From positions 2,604,001-2,668,000 of the forward strand of contig NZ_CP129212.1 of assembly GCF_030413175.1 (NCBI RefSeq): DNA of 64,000 bases, given 5' to 3'. The stretch's first letter is position 1, and the number at the start of each line of letters is the position of its first letter. Positions 37,524-46,901 of this stretch are shown one piece after another. Origin of the DNA: Bradyrhizobium roseum. GTDB taxonomy: Bacteria; Pseudomonadota; Alphaproteobacteria; Rhizobiales; Xanthobacteraceae. Made by a program: the position numbers and the translations under genes. The notes under the pieces were generated by a model, which was not told the DNA's origin, made no database searches, and saw only the letters and a list, made by a program, of their open reading frames with translations.

Positions 37524-38930
37524 ATGAGCCAGACATCGACCGAGCGGCTGAGGGATTATCTCGCCCAGCTCCCGCCCCAATCGCAGGCGCTGCTGATGCG
37601 GGAGTTCGAGCGCGCCATCGAGCGCGGCGAGGACACGGTCGTCGCCAATTTCGTGCTCGAGCAGCTTCGCAAGGTTGTGCGCGGAACCGAGGAAGACGAC
37701 GAGGTGCGGCCGCGGACCGACGATCCGGCGCGATTGCTGTACGCGCCGCTCGAACCGTTTCTGGTCGAGGGTAATTTTCCGGTCAGGGTCGGGCAGATCC
37801 GACGCACGTCGCTGCTTCCGATCTGGCAATGGCTGGAGCGCGAAGGGGCGTCTGAAGCCGTGCGCGCGTTCGAATCCGGGCTCGCCGCGATCAGGCAGAG
37901 TGGCTCCACCGCCGGCCTCGAAAGCGCCACCCGCAAATTCCAGCTCGCCGCGGCCGATGCGATCGTCAATGTCGCCACACCCGTCGCGGGCGACGACAGG
38001 CAGCGGTCGCTTTCCCGGATCGGTCCGCCCAACATCGTCGAGGACCTGCTCTCGGTCGGCGGTGTGCTGCGGGCGCGCGAGACGCTGGATACGCTCGGCA
38101 CTCGGATGCCGAGCCAGATGCGCGTGTTCGCCGAATCCCAGATCGCCTCGGTGAGTGCGGCGCTCAACGTTCCGACGCTGCAAACCCCTCAATTGCTGCC
38201 GTTCGCGCTGTCGCTCATCATGCAGCGGCTGGCGCAGCCGTGGCAGATCATCCGCCTGGCGGTCAAGATGGCGGCCTCCGACGACGAGTTGCGCGTGGCC
38301 GCCACGCCCTACGGCATCGCCGTCACGATCGCGCTGCACGACCTGTCGTTCCTGACGGCCTGCGTGCGCACGGACATCCGGCGCGGCCATTTCGACAATG
38401 TCGGCGAGCCGCTGAAGATCCTGCACGACGGGGTGCGCGGGCTGCGCACCGAACTGGACCTGCGCAACGATTCCGCATGGGGCCGTCAATTGACCGCGAT
38501 CCGCGCCGAAATTTCCAATGCGCTGAGGTCGGAGATCGAAAGCGTGCCCGGCCGGGTTCGCCGCATCCTGCGCCAGCGCCCCGACAAGGATATCGCTTCC
38601 TCGCCGAAGATCGACGCTTCAGAGGTCGAAGAGATCGCGGCCCTGATCGATTTCGTGGCGGTGTGCCGCACCTATGCCAGCGAACTCGCCATCAACGAGG
38701 TCACGTTGCGGACCTACTCCGACCTGCAGCATTATGTCGAACGCTCCACCGAGAGCCTGGTGCAGGCGCTGCGGGGCGGCGACCCCCAGGCGCGCGCGTT
38801 CCGCCAGATGCAGGCCAAAGCCGCGATCCGGTTCTGCGAAATCCTGTTCGGCCACGACTATGCGTCGCTGATGAGCCGGGCAGCCGAAAATGCCGTCACC
38901 GGTGAGCGCAAAGCGACCAAGGCCGGGTAG
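37524..38930 (+). CDS. Conserved protein of unknown function (468 residues)
   Basis: A soluble, strongly helical and charged protein with no signal peptide or membrane segment. Distinctive stretches are 'STERLRDYLAQLPPQSQALL' at the start, 'IRRTSLLPIWQWLEREGASE' and 'RAFRQMQAKAAIRFCEILFG' near the end. I do not recognise a named domain. It sits between the FeuPQ-like pair and cycH on the same strand, with about 145-165 bases on each side, so it has its own promoter or is weakly coupled. Codon use looks native. Confidence 0.82.
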   Translation: MSQTSTERLRDYLAQLPPQSQALLMREFERAIERGEDTVVANFVLEQLRKVVRGTEEDDEVRPRTDDPARLLYAPLEPFLVEGNFPVRVGQIRRTSLLPIWQWLEREGASEAVRAFESGLAAIRQSGSTAGLESATRKFQLAAADAIVNVATPVAGDDRQRSLSRIGPPNIVEDLLSVGGVLRARETLDTLGTRMPSQMRVFAESQIASVSAALNVPTLQTPQLLPFALSLIMQRLAQPWQIIRLAVKMAASDDELRVAATPYGIAVTIALHDLSFLTACVRTDIRRGHFDNVGEPLKILHDGVRGLRTELDLRNDSAWGRQLTAIRAEISNALRSEIESVPGRVRRILRQRPDKDIASSPKIDASEVEEIAALIDFVAVCRTYASELAINEVTLRTYSDLQHYVERSTESLVQALRGGDPQARAFRQMQAKAAIRFCEILFGHDYASLMSRAAENAVTGERKATKAG

Positions 38931-39076
38931 GACGGGATTCCCCTGAATTCCTGCCGGGCGGGCTGAATAGGCTGGTTTTTCTACCGCAATTGTCAATTGC
39001 CGGGCTTGCCGCCGGTGGTGTAAAGCGGCGCATCGGCGCTTTACAAAAGGGCGTCGCCTCGCCCGGGAACTGCTTG

Positions 39077-40177
39077 ATGACGCTGTGGTTTGTGTTCGCG
39101 CTGATGACGGTCGCGGCGATCTTTGCCGTGCTCTGGCCGCTAAGCCGGAGAGCCTCCGCGTCGGCCGGCGGCAGCGAGGCAGCCGTCTACAAGGATCAGC
39201 TTGCCGAGATCGAGCGCGATGTTGCCGCGGGCCTGATCGGCGTCTCCGAGGCCGAGGCCGCGCGCGTCGAAATCAGCCGCCGCCTGCTGGCTGCGGATAG
39301 TCAGCCTGAGTTTCCGGTGCGATCGAGTCTCGCGCTGCGCCGAGGTTCCGCCGTGGTGGCGCTGGTGGGTTTGCCGGTCGCGGCCGTGATGTTCTACCTC
39401 GCGTTCGGATCACCGTGGCTCGGCGATTTTCCGCTGGCCTCCCGCGCCCGCACCGCTGACGTCAACCAGCCGCTGGAAAACATGGTGGCGCAGGTCGTGG
39501 CTCATCTGGAAAAGAACCCGGCTGACGCCCGCGGCTGGACCGTGCTGGCGCCGGTACTGGCGCGTCTCGGCCGGTACGATGACGCAGTCGGGGCCTATCG
39601 CAACGTCATCACCTATGCCGGCGACAACGCCGAGCGCCGCGCCGATCTCGGTGAAGCGCTTTCGCTGGTGGCGGGCGGCGTCGTCACGGCGGAGGCCAAG
39701 GCCGAGTTCGAACGCGCGGTCGCGCAGGACGCCGACGAGCCCAGGGCCAACTATTTCCTCGGGCTCGCGGCCGAACAGGATGGCCGCCGGGCCGACGCCG
39801 CCGCGATCTGGCGCGCGCTGCTCGCCAAGGCGCCGGCGGACGCGTCGTGGCGGCCGCTGGTTCAGGACGCCCTGACCAGGGTCGGTGGCTCCGCCGCGCC
39901 GCCGCTGTCCACTGAAGCGATGGCCGCCGCCAAGGACATGAGCGATCCCGATCGTAGCGCGATGATCAGCAGCATGGTCGATCGTCTCGCGGCGCGGCTG
40001 AAACAGAATGGCGACGATGTCGAGGGATGGCTGCGGCTGATGCGCGCCTATATGGTGATGGGCCAGCGCGACAAGGCGGCCAGCGCGCTGACCGACGCGC
40101 GGCAGGCCGTCGCGGCCGACGCCGAACGCTTGCGCCAGCTCAATGAGGGCGCAAAGAGTCTCGGGCTAGATGGGTAG
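39077..40177 (+). CDS. cycH: Cytochrome c maturation protein CcmI/CycH
   Basis: 366 residues from the ATG at 39077; a longer frame to 38990 is not needed. The N-terminus has two membrane helices ('WFVFALMTVAAIFAVLWPL', and about 95-115) around a coiled segment 'VYKDQLAEIERDVAAGLI', followed by a periplasmic TPR-like domain ('PADARGWTVLAPVLARLGRYDDAVGAYRN' region). CcmI binds apocytochrome c and delivers it to the CcmF/CcmH haem lyase. It is the first gene of cycHJKL. Confidence 0.93.
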   Translation: MTLWFVFALMTVAAIFAVLWPLSRRASASAGGSEAAVYKDQLAEIERDVAAGLIGVSEAEAARVEISRRLLAADSQPEFPVRSSLALRRGSAVVALVGLPVAAVMFYLAFGSPWLGDFPLASRARTADVNQPLENMVAQVVAHLEKNPADARGWTVLAPVLARLGRYDDAVGAYRNVITYAGDNAERRADLGEALSLVAGGVVTAEAKAEFERAVAQDADEPRANYFLGLAAEQDGRRADAAAIWRALLAKAPADASWRPLVQDALTRVGGSAAPPLSTEAMAAAKDMSDPDRSAMISSMVDRLAARLKQNGDDVEGWLRLMRAYMVMGQRDKAASALTDARQAVAADAERLRQLNEGAKSLGLDG

Positions 40178-40178
40178 T

Positions 40179-40223
40179 GCATGAGGCCGAAAAGTGTGAA
40201 CCGGTTTTCGGACAACATCATGC
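40179..40223. repeat. Palindromic intergenic repeat between cycH and cycJ
   Basis: GCATGAGGCCGAAAAGTGTG then ACCGGTTTTCGGACAACATC and ATGC: the widely shared alphaproteobacterial palindrome with 'CCGAAAAGTGTGAACCGGTT' in the middle. It lies in the only long gap of the cyc operon, where it may form a structured mRNA. Confidence 0.7.
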
Positions 40224-40275
40224 GCAAGAGCGGCCGACGAATGTCGGAACCTGAAGGCGGGAACTGAGGTTAGAA

Positions 40276-40767
40276 ATGACGCGCAAGCAACGGCGTTTGA
40301 CCATGATCGGCGGTTCGCTCGCTGTGCTCGCCATCGCCGCGGCGCTGGTCCTCAACGCCATGCGCGGTTCCATCGTGTTCTTTTCCACGCCGACGATGGC
40401 GGCCGAGAAGCAGATCCCGGCCGGCAAGCGGTTCCGTCTCGGCGGCCTGGTGCAGCCGGGCTCGCTGGTGAAGGGCGACAACCTCGCCGTCAATTTCAGC
40501 ATCGCCGACGGCGCCGCCACGCTGCCGGTCGCCTACAAGGGATTGCTGCCGGACCTGTTCCGCGAAGGGCAGGGCGTCGTCGCCGAGGGTGCGCTGGATG
40601 CGTCCGGCGTGTTCAAGGCCGACACGGTGCTGGCCAAGCATGACGAGACCTACATGCCCAAGGATGTCGCCGACGCCCTGAAGAAGCAGGGTCATTGGAA
40701 GGACGATTACGGCGCCAAGCCCGGCGCTGCAACCTCGGCCGGGCCGACGCAGGGAGCTGCCAAGTGA
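40276..40767 (+). CDS. cycJ: Cytochrome c-type biogenesis haem chaperone CcmE/CycJ
   Basis: 163 residues. An N-terminal signal anchor ('[20 protein letters not shown]') precedes the periplasmic beta-barrel. The haem-binding motif '[10 protein letters not shown]' carries His122, which binds haem covalently, and Tyr126. Ends in a flexible Gly/Ala tail. The stop overlaps the GTG start of the next gene (GTGA), showing tight coupling within the haem delivery operon. Confidence 0.96.
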   Translation: MTRKQRRLTMIGGSLAVLAIAAALVLNAMRGSIVFFSTPTMAAEKQIPAGKRFRLGGLVQPGSLVKGDNLAVNFSIADGAATLPVAYKGLLPDLFREGQGVVAEGALDASGVFKADTVLAKHDETYMPKDVADALKKQGHWKDDYGAKPGAATSAGPTQGAAK

Positions 40768-42746
40768 TCGCGGAAGCCGGCCATTACGCGCTGGTGCTGG
40801 CGCTCGCGCTGGCGCTGATCCAGTCCACGGTGCCGTTGCTCGGTGCGCGCTGGGGCGATCATGCGCTGATGAATGTCGCGCGCTCCACCGCGCTGGCGCA
40901 ATTGCTGTTCGTGGCGTTGTCGTTCGCGGCGCTGACGATGCTGTACGTGACGTCGGACTTCTCCGTCGTCAACGTGTTCGAGAACTCGCACTCGACGAAG
41001 CCGCTGCTCTACAAGATCACCGGCGTGTGGGGCAATCACGAGGGCTCGATGCTGCTGTGGGTGTCGATCCTGGCGCTGTTCGGCGGACTGGTCGCCGCGT
41101 TCGGCAACAATCTGCCGCTGTCGCTGCGCGCGCATGTGCTGGCGGTGCAGGGCTGGATCGCGGCGACGTTCTATCTGTTCATCCTGGTCACCTCGAATCC
41201 GTTCCTGCGAATCGCAAATCCGCCGATCGAGGGCCGCGACCTCAACCCGGTGCTGCAGGATATCGGCCTCGCCGTGCATCCGCCGATGCTCTATCTCGGC
41301 TATGTCGGGTTCTCGATCTCGTTCTCGTTCGCGGTGGCCGCGCTGATCGAAGGCCGCATCGATGCCGCCTGGGCGCGCTGGGTGCGGCCGTGGACGCTGG
41401 TGGCGTGGATCTTCCTCACGCTCGGCATCGCGATGGGATCGTACTGGGCCTATTACGAGCTCGGCTGGGGCGGCTGGTGGTTCTGGGACCCGGTCGAGAA
41501 CGCCTCGCTGATGCCGTGGCTTTCCGGCACCGCGTTGCTGCATTCGGCGGTCGTGATGGAAAAGCGCAACGCGCTGAAGGTCTGGACCATTCTTCTTTCG
41601 ATCCTGACCTTCTCGCTGTCGCTGCTCGGCACCTTCCTGGTGCGCTCGGGCGTGCTGACCTCGGTGCATTCGTTCGCGACCGACCCGACGCGCGGCGTGT
41701 TCATCCTGCTGATCCTCTGCCTGTTCATCGGCGGCAGCTTGTCGCTGTTCGCCGGGCGGGCATCGTCGCTGAAGCAAGGCGGACTGTTCGCGCCGATCTC
41801 GCGCGAGGGCGCGCTGGTGCTCAACAACCTGTTTCTGACCGTGGCTTGCGCCACGGTGTTTGTCGGAACGCTGTATCCGATGGCGTACGAAGTCCTGACC
41901 GCCGACAAGATCTCTGTCGGCGCTCCCTATTTCAACCTTACCTTCGGTCCGCTGTGGATGGCGCTGATGCTCGCGGTGCCGTTTGGACCTCTCTTGGCGT
42001 GGAAGCGCGGGGACCTGGCCGCCGCGGCGCAGCGGCTGATGGCGGCGGGCATCGTGTCGCTGATCGCCGTCGCCGTGCTGTGGGCGTGGATCCGGGGCGG
42101 CGCCACCTTCGCGCCGCTGGCAATCGGACTCGCCATCTTCGTCATCGCCGGCGCCTTGACCGATCTTGTCGAACGCACCGCGCTGTTTCGTGCGCCGCTC
42201 GCGACCGCGCTTGCCCGCGCCCGCGGATTGCCGCGCGCGACCTGGGGTGCTGCGTTCGCCCATGCCGGCATCGGCATCGCCCTGATCGGGATCGTCTGCG
42301 AAACCACCTGGAACAGCGAATATATCGGTTCGATGAAGCCGAACGAGACTGCGAACGTCGCCGGTTATCAGTTGAAGCTCGACGGCGTCACGCAGCGGCA
42401 GGGACCGAATTTCCGCGAGATGATCGCGCAGTTCACCGTCACGCGCGACGGCGAGACGCTGCGCGTGATGACGCCCTCGAAGCGCAATTTCGCCACACGG
42501 GGATCGTCGACCACGGAGGCGGCGCTGCTGACCCGCGGCGCCAGCCAGCTTTACGTTTCGCTCGGCGACACCAATGCCGATGGCGCCATCGCCGTGCGCA
42601 TCTATCACAAGCCGATGGTGCTCATGATCTGGTGGGGCCCGGTGCTGATGGCGTTCGGCGGGCTGCTGTCGCTGTCGGACCGGCGGCTGCGCGTCGGCGC
42701 GCCGAAGCCCGCCAAGCCGGCCCGCGCCTTGCAGCCGGCGGAGTAG
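40764..42746 (+). CDS. cycK: Haem lyase subunit CcmF/CycK
   Basis: 660 residues from the GTG at 40764 (AGGGAG upstream), overlapping the cycJ stop. A polytopic membrane protein with some 15 helices and the tryptophan-rich WWD motif '[20 protein letters not shown]'. Conserved histidines are in '[16 protein letters not shown]' and '[17 protein letters not shown]'. With CcmH and CcmI it attaches haem to apocytochromes c in the periplasm. Confidence 0.97.
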   Translation: MIAEAGHYALVLALALALIQSTVPLLGARWGDHALMNVARSTALAQLLFVALSFAALTMLYVTSDFSVVNVFENSHSTKPLLYKITGVWGNHEGSMLLWVSILALFGGLVAAFGNNLPLSLRAHVLAVQGWIAATFYLFILVTSNPFLRIANPPIEGRDLNPVLQDIGLAVHPPMLYLGYVGFSISFSFAVAALIEGRIDAAWARWVRPWTLVAWIFLTLGIAMGSYWAYYELGWGGWWFWDPVENASLMPWLSGTALLHSAVVMEKRNALKVWTILLSILTFSLSLLGTFLVRSGVLTSVHSFATDPTRGVFILLILCLFIGGSLSLFAGRASSLKQGGLFAPISREGALVLNNLFLTVACATVFVGTLYPMAYEVLTADKISVGAPYFNLTFGPLWMALMLAVPFGPLLAWKRGDLAAAAQRLMAAGIVSLIAVAVLWAWIRGGATFAPLAIGLAIFVIAGALTDLVERTALFRAPLATALARARGLPRATWGAAFAHAGIGIALIGIVCETTWNSEYIGSMKPNETANVAGYQLKLDGVTQRQGPNFREMIAQFTVTRDGETLRVMTPSKRNFATRGSSTTEAALLTRGASQLYVSLGDTNADGAIAVRIYHKPMVLMIWWGPVLMAFGGLLSLSDRRLRVGAPKPAKPARALQPAE

Positions 42747-42750
42747 GCCA

Positions 42751-43248
42751 TTGCGGAAACTCATCGCCTTTCTATTCGTCGCCGTCGTGCTGGTCGGAGG
42801 CGCTCCCGCCCACGCGGTGCAACCCGACGAGATCATGTCGGACCCCGCCAAGGAAGCCCGCGCGCGCGACCTGTCGCGCGAGTTGCGCTGCATGGTGTGC
42901 CAGAACCAGTCGATCGATGATTCCGACGCGCCGCTGGCGCGCGACCTGCGGCTCTTGGTGCGCGAGCGCATCGCGACCGGCGACAGCGACGGCCAGGTGA
43001 TCGATTTCCTGGTGGCGCGCTATGGCGAGTTCGTGCTGCTGAAGCCGCGCTTCACGCCGCACACGCTGCTGCTGTGGCTGCTGCCCCCGCTGGCGTTGAT
43101 CGGCGGCGGTGTGGCGCTGTGGCTCTACAGCCGCCGCCGCCCGAACGCCGGCGCCGCGGCCGATCCCGCGCTCTTGCACCTGACGGCAGAGGAGGAGGCG
43201 AGGCTGGAGCGCCTGCTCGCGGCCGATACGCCGGACAAGAAGGCCTGA
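42751..43248 (+). CDS. cycL: Apocytochrome thiol-oxidoreductase CcmH/CycL
   Basis: 165 residues from a TTG at 42751. Signal peptide '[19 protein letters not shown]', then the redox motif '[11 protein letters not shown]' with Cys47 and Cys50, and a C-terminal anchor helix ('[20 protein letters not shown]'). It reduces the CxxCH site of apocytochromes before haem ligation. Last gene of cycHJKL. In many rhizobia degP follows directly; here 8.6 kb intervene. Confidence 0.96.
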   Translation: MRKLIAFLFVAVVLVGGAPAHAVQPDEIMSDPAKEARARDLSRELRCMVCQNQSIDDSDAPLARDLRLLVRERIATGDSDGQVIDFLVARYGEFVLLKPRFTPHTLLLWLLPPLALIGGGVALWLYSRRRPNAGAAADPALLHLTAEEEARLERLLAADTPDKKA

Positions 43249-43319
43249 GTCGCCGTTACAAGCGGAAGGGTTTCCGCTAAGATTTTCCCTGTTCAAAACA
43301 GCATCAGGGGGAATACGAA

Positions 43320-43844
43320 ATGGCCTTCTCACTCTACGACGCCAGCGTGGCGAATTACCTGCAGACCCTCGGCGCGGTCGGCGGCTTCCTCGATCGCGGC
43401 CTGGCGCATTTTCGCGACAACAACATCGACCCTGAAGCGATCGTCGAGGCACGCCTGACGCCAGACATGCTGCCGCTGCGCTTCCAGATCATCTCCGTCG
43501 CCCAGCATTCCCGAGGCGCCATCGAGGCTGCGCAGAGCGGAGAATTTCGTCCGCCAGCGTCCAAGACGCCGTACGACTACGCCGGATTGCAGGCGCTGGT
43601 GGCGCAGACCCGCGAAGCCCTGGAGGCGTGGACGCCCGACGCCGTCAACGCGCTCGGCGGCCGCGATGTCGTCTTCCTTCTCGGCGACCATAAGCTGCCC
43701 TTCACGACCGAAGGGTTTTTGATGTCATTCTCGCTGCCCAATTTCTATTTCCACGCCACCACCGCCTACGACATCCTGCGCACCAACGGCGTGCCGCTCG
43801 GCAAGCGCGATTTCATGGGCCGGATGAAGATGAAGAAGGGCTGA
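43320..43844 (+). CDS. DUF1993 family protein
   Basis: 174 residues with a good ribosome site (AGGGGG). Begins 'AFSLYDASVANYLQTLGAVG' and contains 'PDMLPLRFQIISVAQHSRGA' and 'FYFHATTAYDILRTNGVPLG', the DUF1993 pattern. The fold is a DinB-like four-helix bundle, and His residues in similar positions bind metal in DinB relatives. Function unknown. It lies 71 bases after cycL, just before the accessory block. Confidence 0.9.
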   Translation: MAFSLYDASVANYLQTLGAVGGFLDRGLAHFRDNNIDPEAIVEARLTPDMLPLRFQIISVAQHSRGAIEAAQSGEFRPPASKTPYDYAGLQALVAQTREALEAWTPDAVNALGGRDVVFLLGDHKLPFTTEGFLMSFSLPNFYFHATTAYDILRTNGVPLGKRDFMGRMKMKKG

Positions 43845-44301
43845 AAGTTTCGCAGGCGGCGCAGCTCGCCATCGTTGCGTCGCAGAGCGTAGATCGCGCG
43901 AGCAGCGAGCGTTTCGCAACGCTGCCATGCGGGTGCCGAAAGCGTGAGTGCCGGTTGAGCTATCTAACACTTCTTTTCGGACTCGCGGGAATTGATCGTG
44001 AATACTACGTACGATTGTGTGTAGGGTTGATAGCCTTGGCCGATCTGAGATTTTCGGTGCGGGCGCCACATGGTGGCGAACGAAATCTGAATGAAATTGT
44101 ATCAACGGAACTTAAGACGAGTTTGGCTGCAACGTTGAGAAATTCCAGACCCTCGCCGTCGCGAATGTTTGATGAGCGATTTTGTCTTGCGCAACATAAG
44201 GTCGCATGAAAGGTTGAAGCAACCTTACGTAATGATCAATCCAGATCTACGTTTGTTCGATCTTGCTGCAAGAATCGGTAAGCGAATTTGCCGAGGTTGG
44301 T
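43845..44301. other. AT-rich left end of the accessory block, upstream of the luxR-type gene
   Basis: 457 bases. From about 43950 on, base composition turns visibly AT-rich compared with the cyc operon. An 84-codon frame (43955-44209) exists but has no ribosome site or recognisable protein character. A perfect inverted repeat AAGGTT-N5-AACCTT lies at 44210-44226. Confidence 0.5.
44210..44226. promoter_or_regulatory. Inverted repeat AAGGTT-N5-AACCTT upstream of luxR-type gene
   Basis: A 17-base perfect dyad, 76 bases before the receptor start. Its size is close to the 18-20 bases of lux boxes, but the sequence is not a standard one. Autoregulation is a guess. Confidence 0.35.
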
Positions 44302-45036
44302 ATGGACTGCAAGAGAATCGAGCCTGCTCTTGATGCGATTGCGCATGCACATGAGTCAAACGAACTTCTGAAAGTGATGAAGGAATTGCGGCAGATCTAC
44401 GGTCTTTCGCACTTGGCTTACGCCGGATTGCAGATGCCGGACCTGGCCGACAGTGCGCCGCATTTTATCCTGACGTATCCGGACGAGTGGATGGAACGTT
44501 ATTGGAAGGAGGAATTTTTTCGTATCGATCCTGTATGTGCGGCGAGCAAGACGGGCTTTTTGCCGATCGACTGGAGCACGCTCGGCCTTCAGTCGCCTGA
44601 TGCCCGCTATTTTTTCTCTGAAGCCTCAAAATATGGAGTTGGGGAACCCGGAATGTCGTTCCCGATGCGCGGCCCCGACGGAGACGCTGGCGCGTTTTCA
44701 TTTACAGTAAACGTGAAGCCGGAGGAATGGAGCGCGTTCAAGAGCAAGAACCAATTCGAGATTGCGTTCGTCGGGCTCCATTTTCATGACCGTGTCGTCC
44801 GGATTTGGTCCGATGAGCACGGGCTCAGGGTGAGGCCTTCGCTGACGGCGCGAGAGCGCCAATGTCTGCAGGGGGTAGCCGAGGGTGATCCACCGAAGAA
44901 GATCGCGACCACGCTCAAGCTGTCGGAAGCTGCGGTGCGTCTCTACTTGAAACGCGCGCGTGCCAGATTGGGCGCCGTCAATCTCATCCAAGCGGTGATC
45001 ATTGCATTACGCGCCAATCTGATCACTGTTCGCTAG
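44302..45036 (+). CDS. LuxR-type quorum-sensing regulator (solo within this window)
   Basis: 244 residues from the ATG at 44302. The autoinducer domain keeps the invariant pocket residues with the same spacing as TraR: Trp63, Tyr67, Asp76, Pro77, Trp91 and probably Gly117 ('EWMERYWKEEFFRIDPVCAA', 'DWSTLGL'). The C-terminal GerE helix-turn-helix reads 'LTARERQCLQGVAEGDPPKK' and 'AAVRLYLKRARARLGAVNLI', with the conserved Glu, Leu and Gly. It should thus bind an acyl-homoserine lactone. No luxI is within the window. The type I secretion genes start 134 bases downstream on the same strand, so they are likely targets. Confidence 0.9.
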   Translation: MDCKRIEPALDAIAHAHESNELLKVMKELRQIYGLSHLAYAGLQMPDLADSAPHFILTYPDEWMERYWKEEFFRIDPVCAASKTGFLPIDWSTLGLQSPDARYFFSEASKYGVGEPGMSFPMRGPDGDAGAFSFTVNVKPEEWSAFKSKNQFEIAFVGLHFHDRVVRIWSDEHGLRVRPSLTARERQCLQGVAEGDPPKKIATTLKLSEAAVRLYLKRARARLGAVNLIQAVIIALRANLITVR

Positions 45037-45051
45037 CGGTACGTCAGGCGC

Positions 45052-45070
45052 TATCGATTTTGATATATTG
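45052..45070 (+). promoter_or_regulatory. 19-bp recurring motif, copy 1 (before the secretion operon)
   Basis: TATCGATTTTGATATATTG, about 100 bases before the ABC transporter start. Three further copies lie at 48304, 48325 and 50491, all in non-coding DNA of this block. The TATATT end could be a -10 element or the whole may be an operator. Confidence 0.55.
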
Positions 45071-45170
45071 CGGCACCGTTGATTGTCGGCGACAGTAGCC
45101 CTCGCGAGGAGATGCGCAACGTCATTTGCTTGCGCGTGGCCGCGGCTGGGAATGACGGCGTGGTATCGAC

Positions 45171-46901
45171 ATGCATTTGCCGCGGCAATCGAATGCCGGA
45201 TTGAAGCTTGGGTTCGCCGTCTGGAGTGCCGCCATCTTTTCAGGAATGGCGAACCTGCTCGGGCTGACGGGTCCGATATTCATGCTTGAAATCTACGACC
45301 GGGTCATTCCCAGCCGTAGCATTTCGACGCTGAGTGCTCTGCTCGTCCTTGCCGCCGGCCTCTATGCGTTTTCCGGTTTCTTTGACGTGTTGCGCTTTCG
45401 CGTGATGGCGCGGATCGCGTCAAGCGTGGATGCCAGCCTGTCAGCCCGCGTCTTCGCGATCATAGCCAAGGCGCCGCTCAAGGGGCAGGTCGAGGGCGAT
45501 GCATTGCGCCCGGCCCGCGATCTCGATCAGGTGCGAGGCTTCCTGACGAGCCAGGGACCTTCGGCACTGTTTGATCTGCCCTGGACGCCGCTCTACATCG
45601 CCGTCTGTTTTCTATTGCATCCGTTGGTGGGATGGTTCGTCGTTGCGGGAACTGTCGTTCTCGCCGGGCTGACAGTCGTCACGGATATCCGGACCCGTCG
45701 GCTGCTCAAGGAGGCGAGCGCCGCGCAAGCCGCCAGGAACAAGTTTGGCGAGGCCGCGAACCGCGACGCGGAGGCGTTCGCGGCGATGGGTTTGACGTCG
45801 AGAGCGTCGGTTCATTGGGAGCAGGCGCACGGCGAATATACTCGCCTTCAGCGCGCAGCAGGCGATATCGGGGGAACGTTGTCGGGCGTATCGAAGGCGT
45901 TTCGCTATCTTCTGCAATCGGCCGCCCTCGGCCTTGGGGCCTATCTCGTGATCTATGACGAGATGAGCGCAGGTATGATCGTTGCGGGATCGATCATCGT
46001 CGCGAAGGCGCTCGCGCCTGCCGAGCATGTGATCGGAAACTGGCGCGGCATGCTGGGCGCCCGCGAGGCCTGGAAGCGCCTCGGCGAGCTGATGGCGCAT
46101 TTTCCGGTGGAGGGCGAGCGCACGGCCATCCCATCGCCGTCGCGTTCGCTTGCTGTCGAGGGTGTCTACATAGCGCCTCCGTCCGATCCCCGTAGGCTCA
46201 CGGTGCAGAATGTGACGTTCGCGCTGAAAGGGGGCAGTGTCCTCGGCGTTCTCGGTCCGAGCGGCTCGGGCAAATCCTCTCTCATTCGCGGGCTCGTCGG
46301 CGTCTGGCCCCTCATACGTGGCTCCGTTCGTCTCGATAACGCGACGCTCGACCAATGGACGCCGGAAGAGCGTGGCCGCTTTGTCGGCTACATGCCGCAA
46401 GCCGTCGAGTTGTTTCCCGGCACCATTGCGGAGAACATCGCGCGGCTCGATCCATCCGCGGACGACGACGGGATTGTCGCAGCGGCACTGGCGGCGGGCG
46501 TTCACGATATGATTGTCCAGCTTCCGGATGGATATGAGACGCGCGTCGGTGAAAGGGGGCTCGGCCTTTCGGCAGGACAGCGCCAGCGGATCGCGCTGGC
46601 GCGCGCACTCTACTGCAATCCATTCATGGTCGTTCTGGATGAGCCGAATTCCAACCTAGACACGGAGGGGGAGCGGGCCCTGACGCAAGCCATCAAGGGT
46701 GTTCGGACGAGGGGCGGTATCGTCATCGTGGTGGCGCATCGCGCCGGTATTCTGGCGTCGCTCGATTTTGTTCTTGCGATGGACGCCGGCATGGTCCGCT
46801 CCTTCGGGCCGCGCGATGCCGTCCTGAAGCAGGGCCAAAGGGCGACCGTCGTTCCGCCGCTGAAAGTGATCGAAGGCGAGGCGGTCGCGCATGAAGCCTG
46901 A
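45171..46901 (+). CDS. Type I secretion system permease/ATPase (PrtD family)
   Basis: 576 residues. Six membrane helices in the first 300 residues ('FSGMANLLGLTGPIFMLEIYDRVIPSRS' is the characteristic PrtD start region at about 24-50) and an ABC domain: Walker A 'GPSGSGKSS', signature 'LGLSAGQRQRIALARAL', Walker B 'FMVVLDEPNSNLD' and switch His in 'IVVAHRAG'. It energises one-step export of proteins with C-terminal signals. No N-terminal C39-like domain is present. It overlaps the adaptor gene by 11 bases. The outer membrane TolC partner must be encoded elsewhere. Confidence 0.93.
   Translation: MHLPRQSNAGLKLGFAVWSAAIFSGMANLLGLTGPIFMLEIYDRVIPSRSISTLSALLVLAAGLYAFSGFFDVLRFRVMARIASSVDASLSARVFAIIAKAPLKGQVEGDALRPARDLDQVRGFLTSQGPSALFDLPWTPLYIAVCFLLHPLVGWFVVAGTVVLAGLTVVTDIRTRRLLKEASAAQAARNKFGEAANRDAEAFAAMGLTSRASVHWEQAHGEYTRLQRAAGDIGGTLSGVSKAFRYLLQSAALGLGAYLVIYDEMSAGMIVAGSIIVAKALAPAEHVIGNWRGMLGAREAWKRLGELMAHFPVEGERTAIPSPSRSLAVEGVYIAPPSDPRRLTVQNVTFALKGGSVLGVLGPSGSGKSSLIRGLVGVWPLIRGSVRLDNATLDQWTPEERGRFVGYMPQAVELFPGTIAENIARLDPSADDDGIVAAALAAGVHDMIVQLPDGYETRVGERGLGLSAGQRQRIALARALYCNPFMVVLDEPNSNLDTEGERALTQAIKGVRTRGGIVIVVAHRAGILASLDFVLAMDAGMVRSFGPRDAVLKQGQRATVVPPLKVIEGEAVAHEA

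Noticed and set aside
35901..38489. 862-codon minus-strand frame over the kinase and the 468-residue gene
   Set aside because: Shadow frame; it spans two good plus-strand genes and shows no family features.
40707..42971. 754-codon minus-strand frame over cycK
   Set aside because: Opposite strand of the well-recognised CcmF gene; Arg/Gln/His-rich translation.
43955..44209. 84-codon frame at the left end of the accessory block
   Set aside because: No ribosome site, no recognisable protein features, and AT-rich DNA here makes chance starts common.
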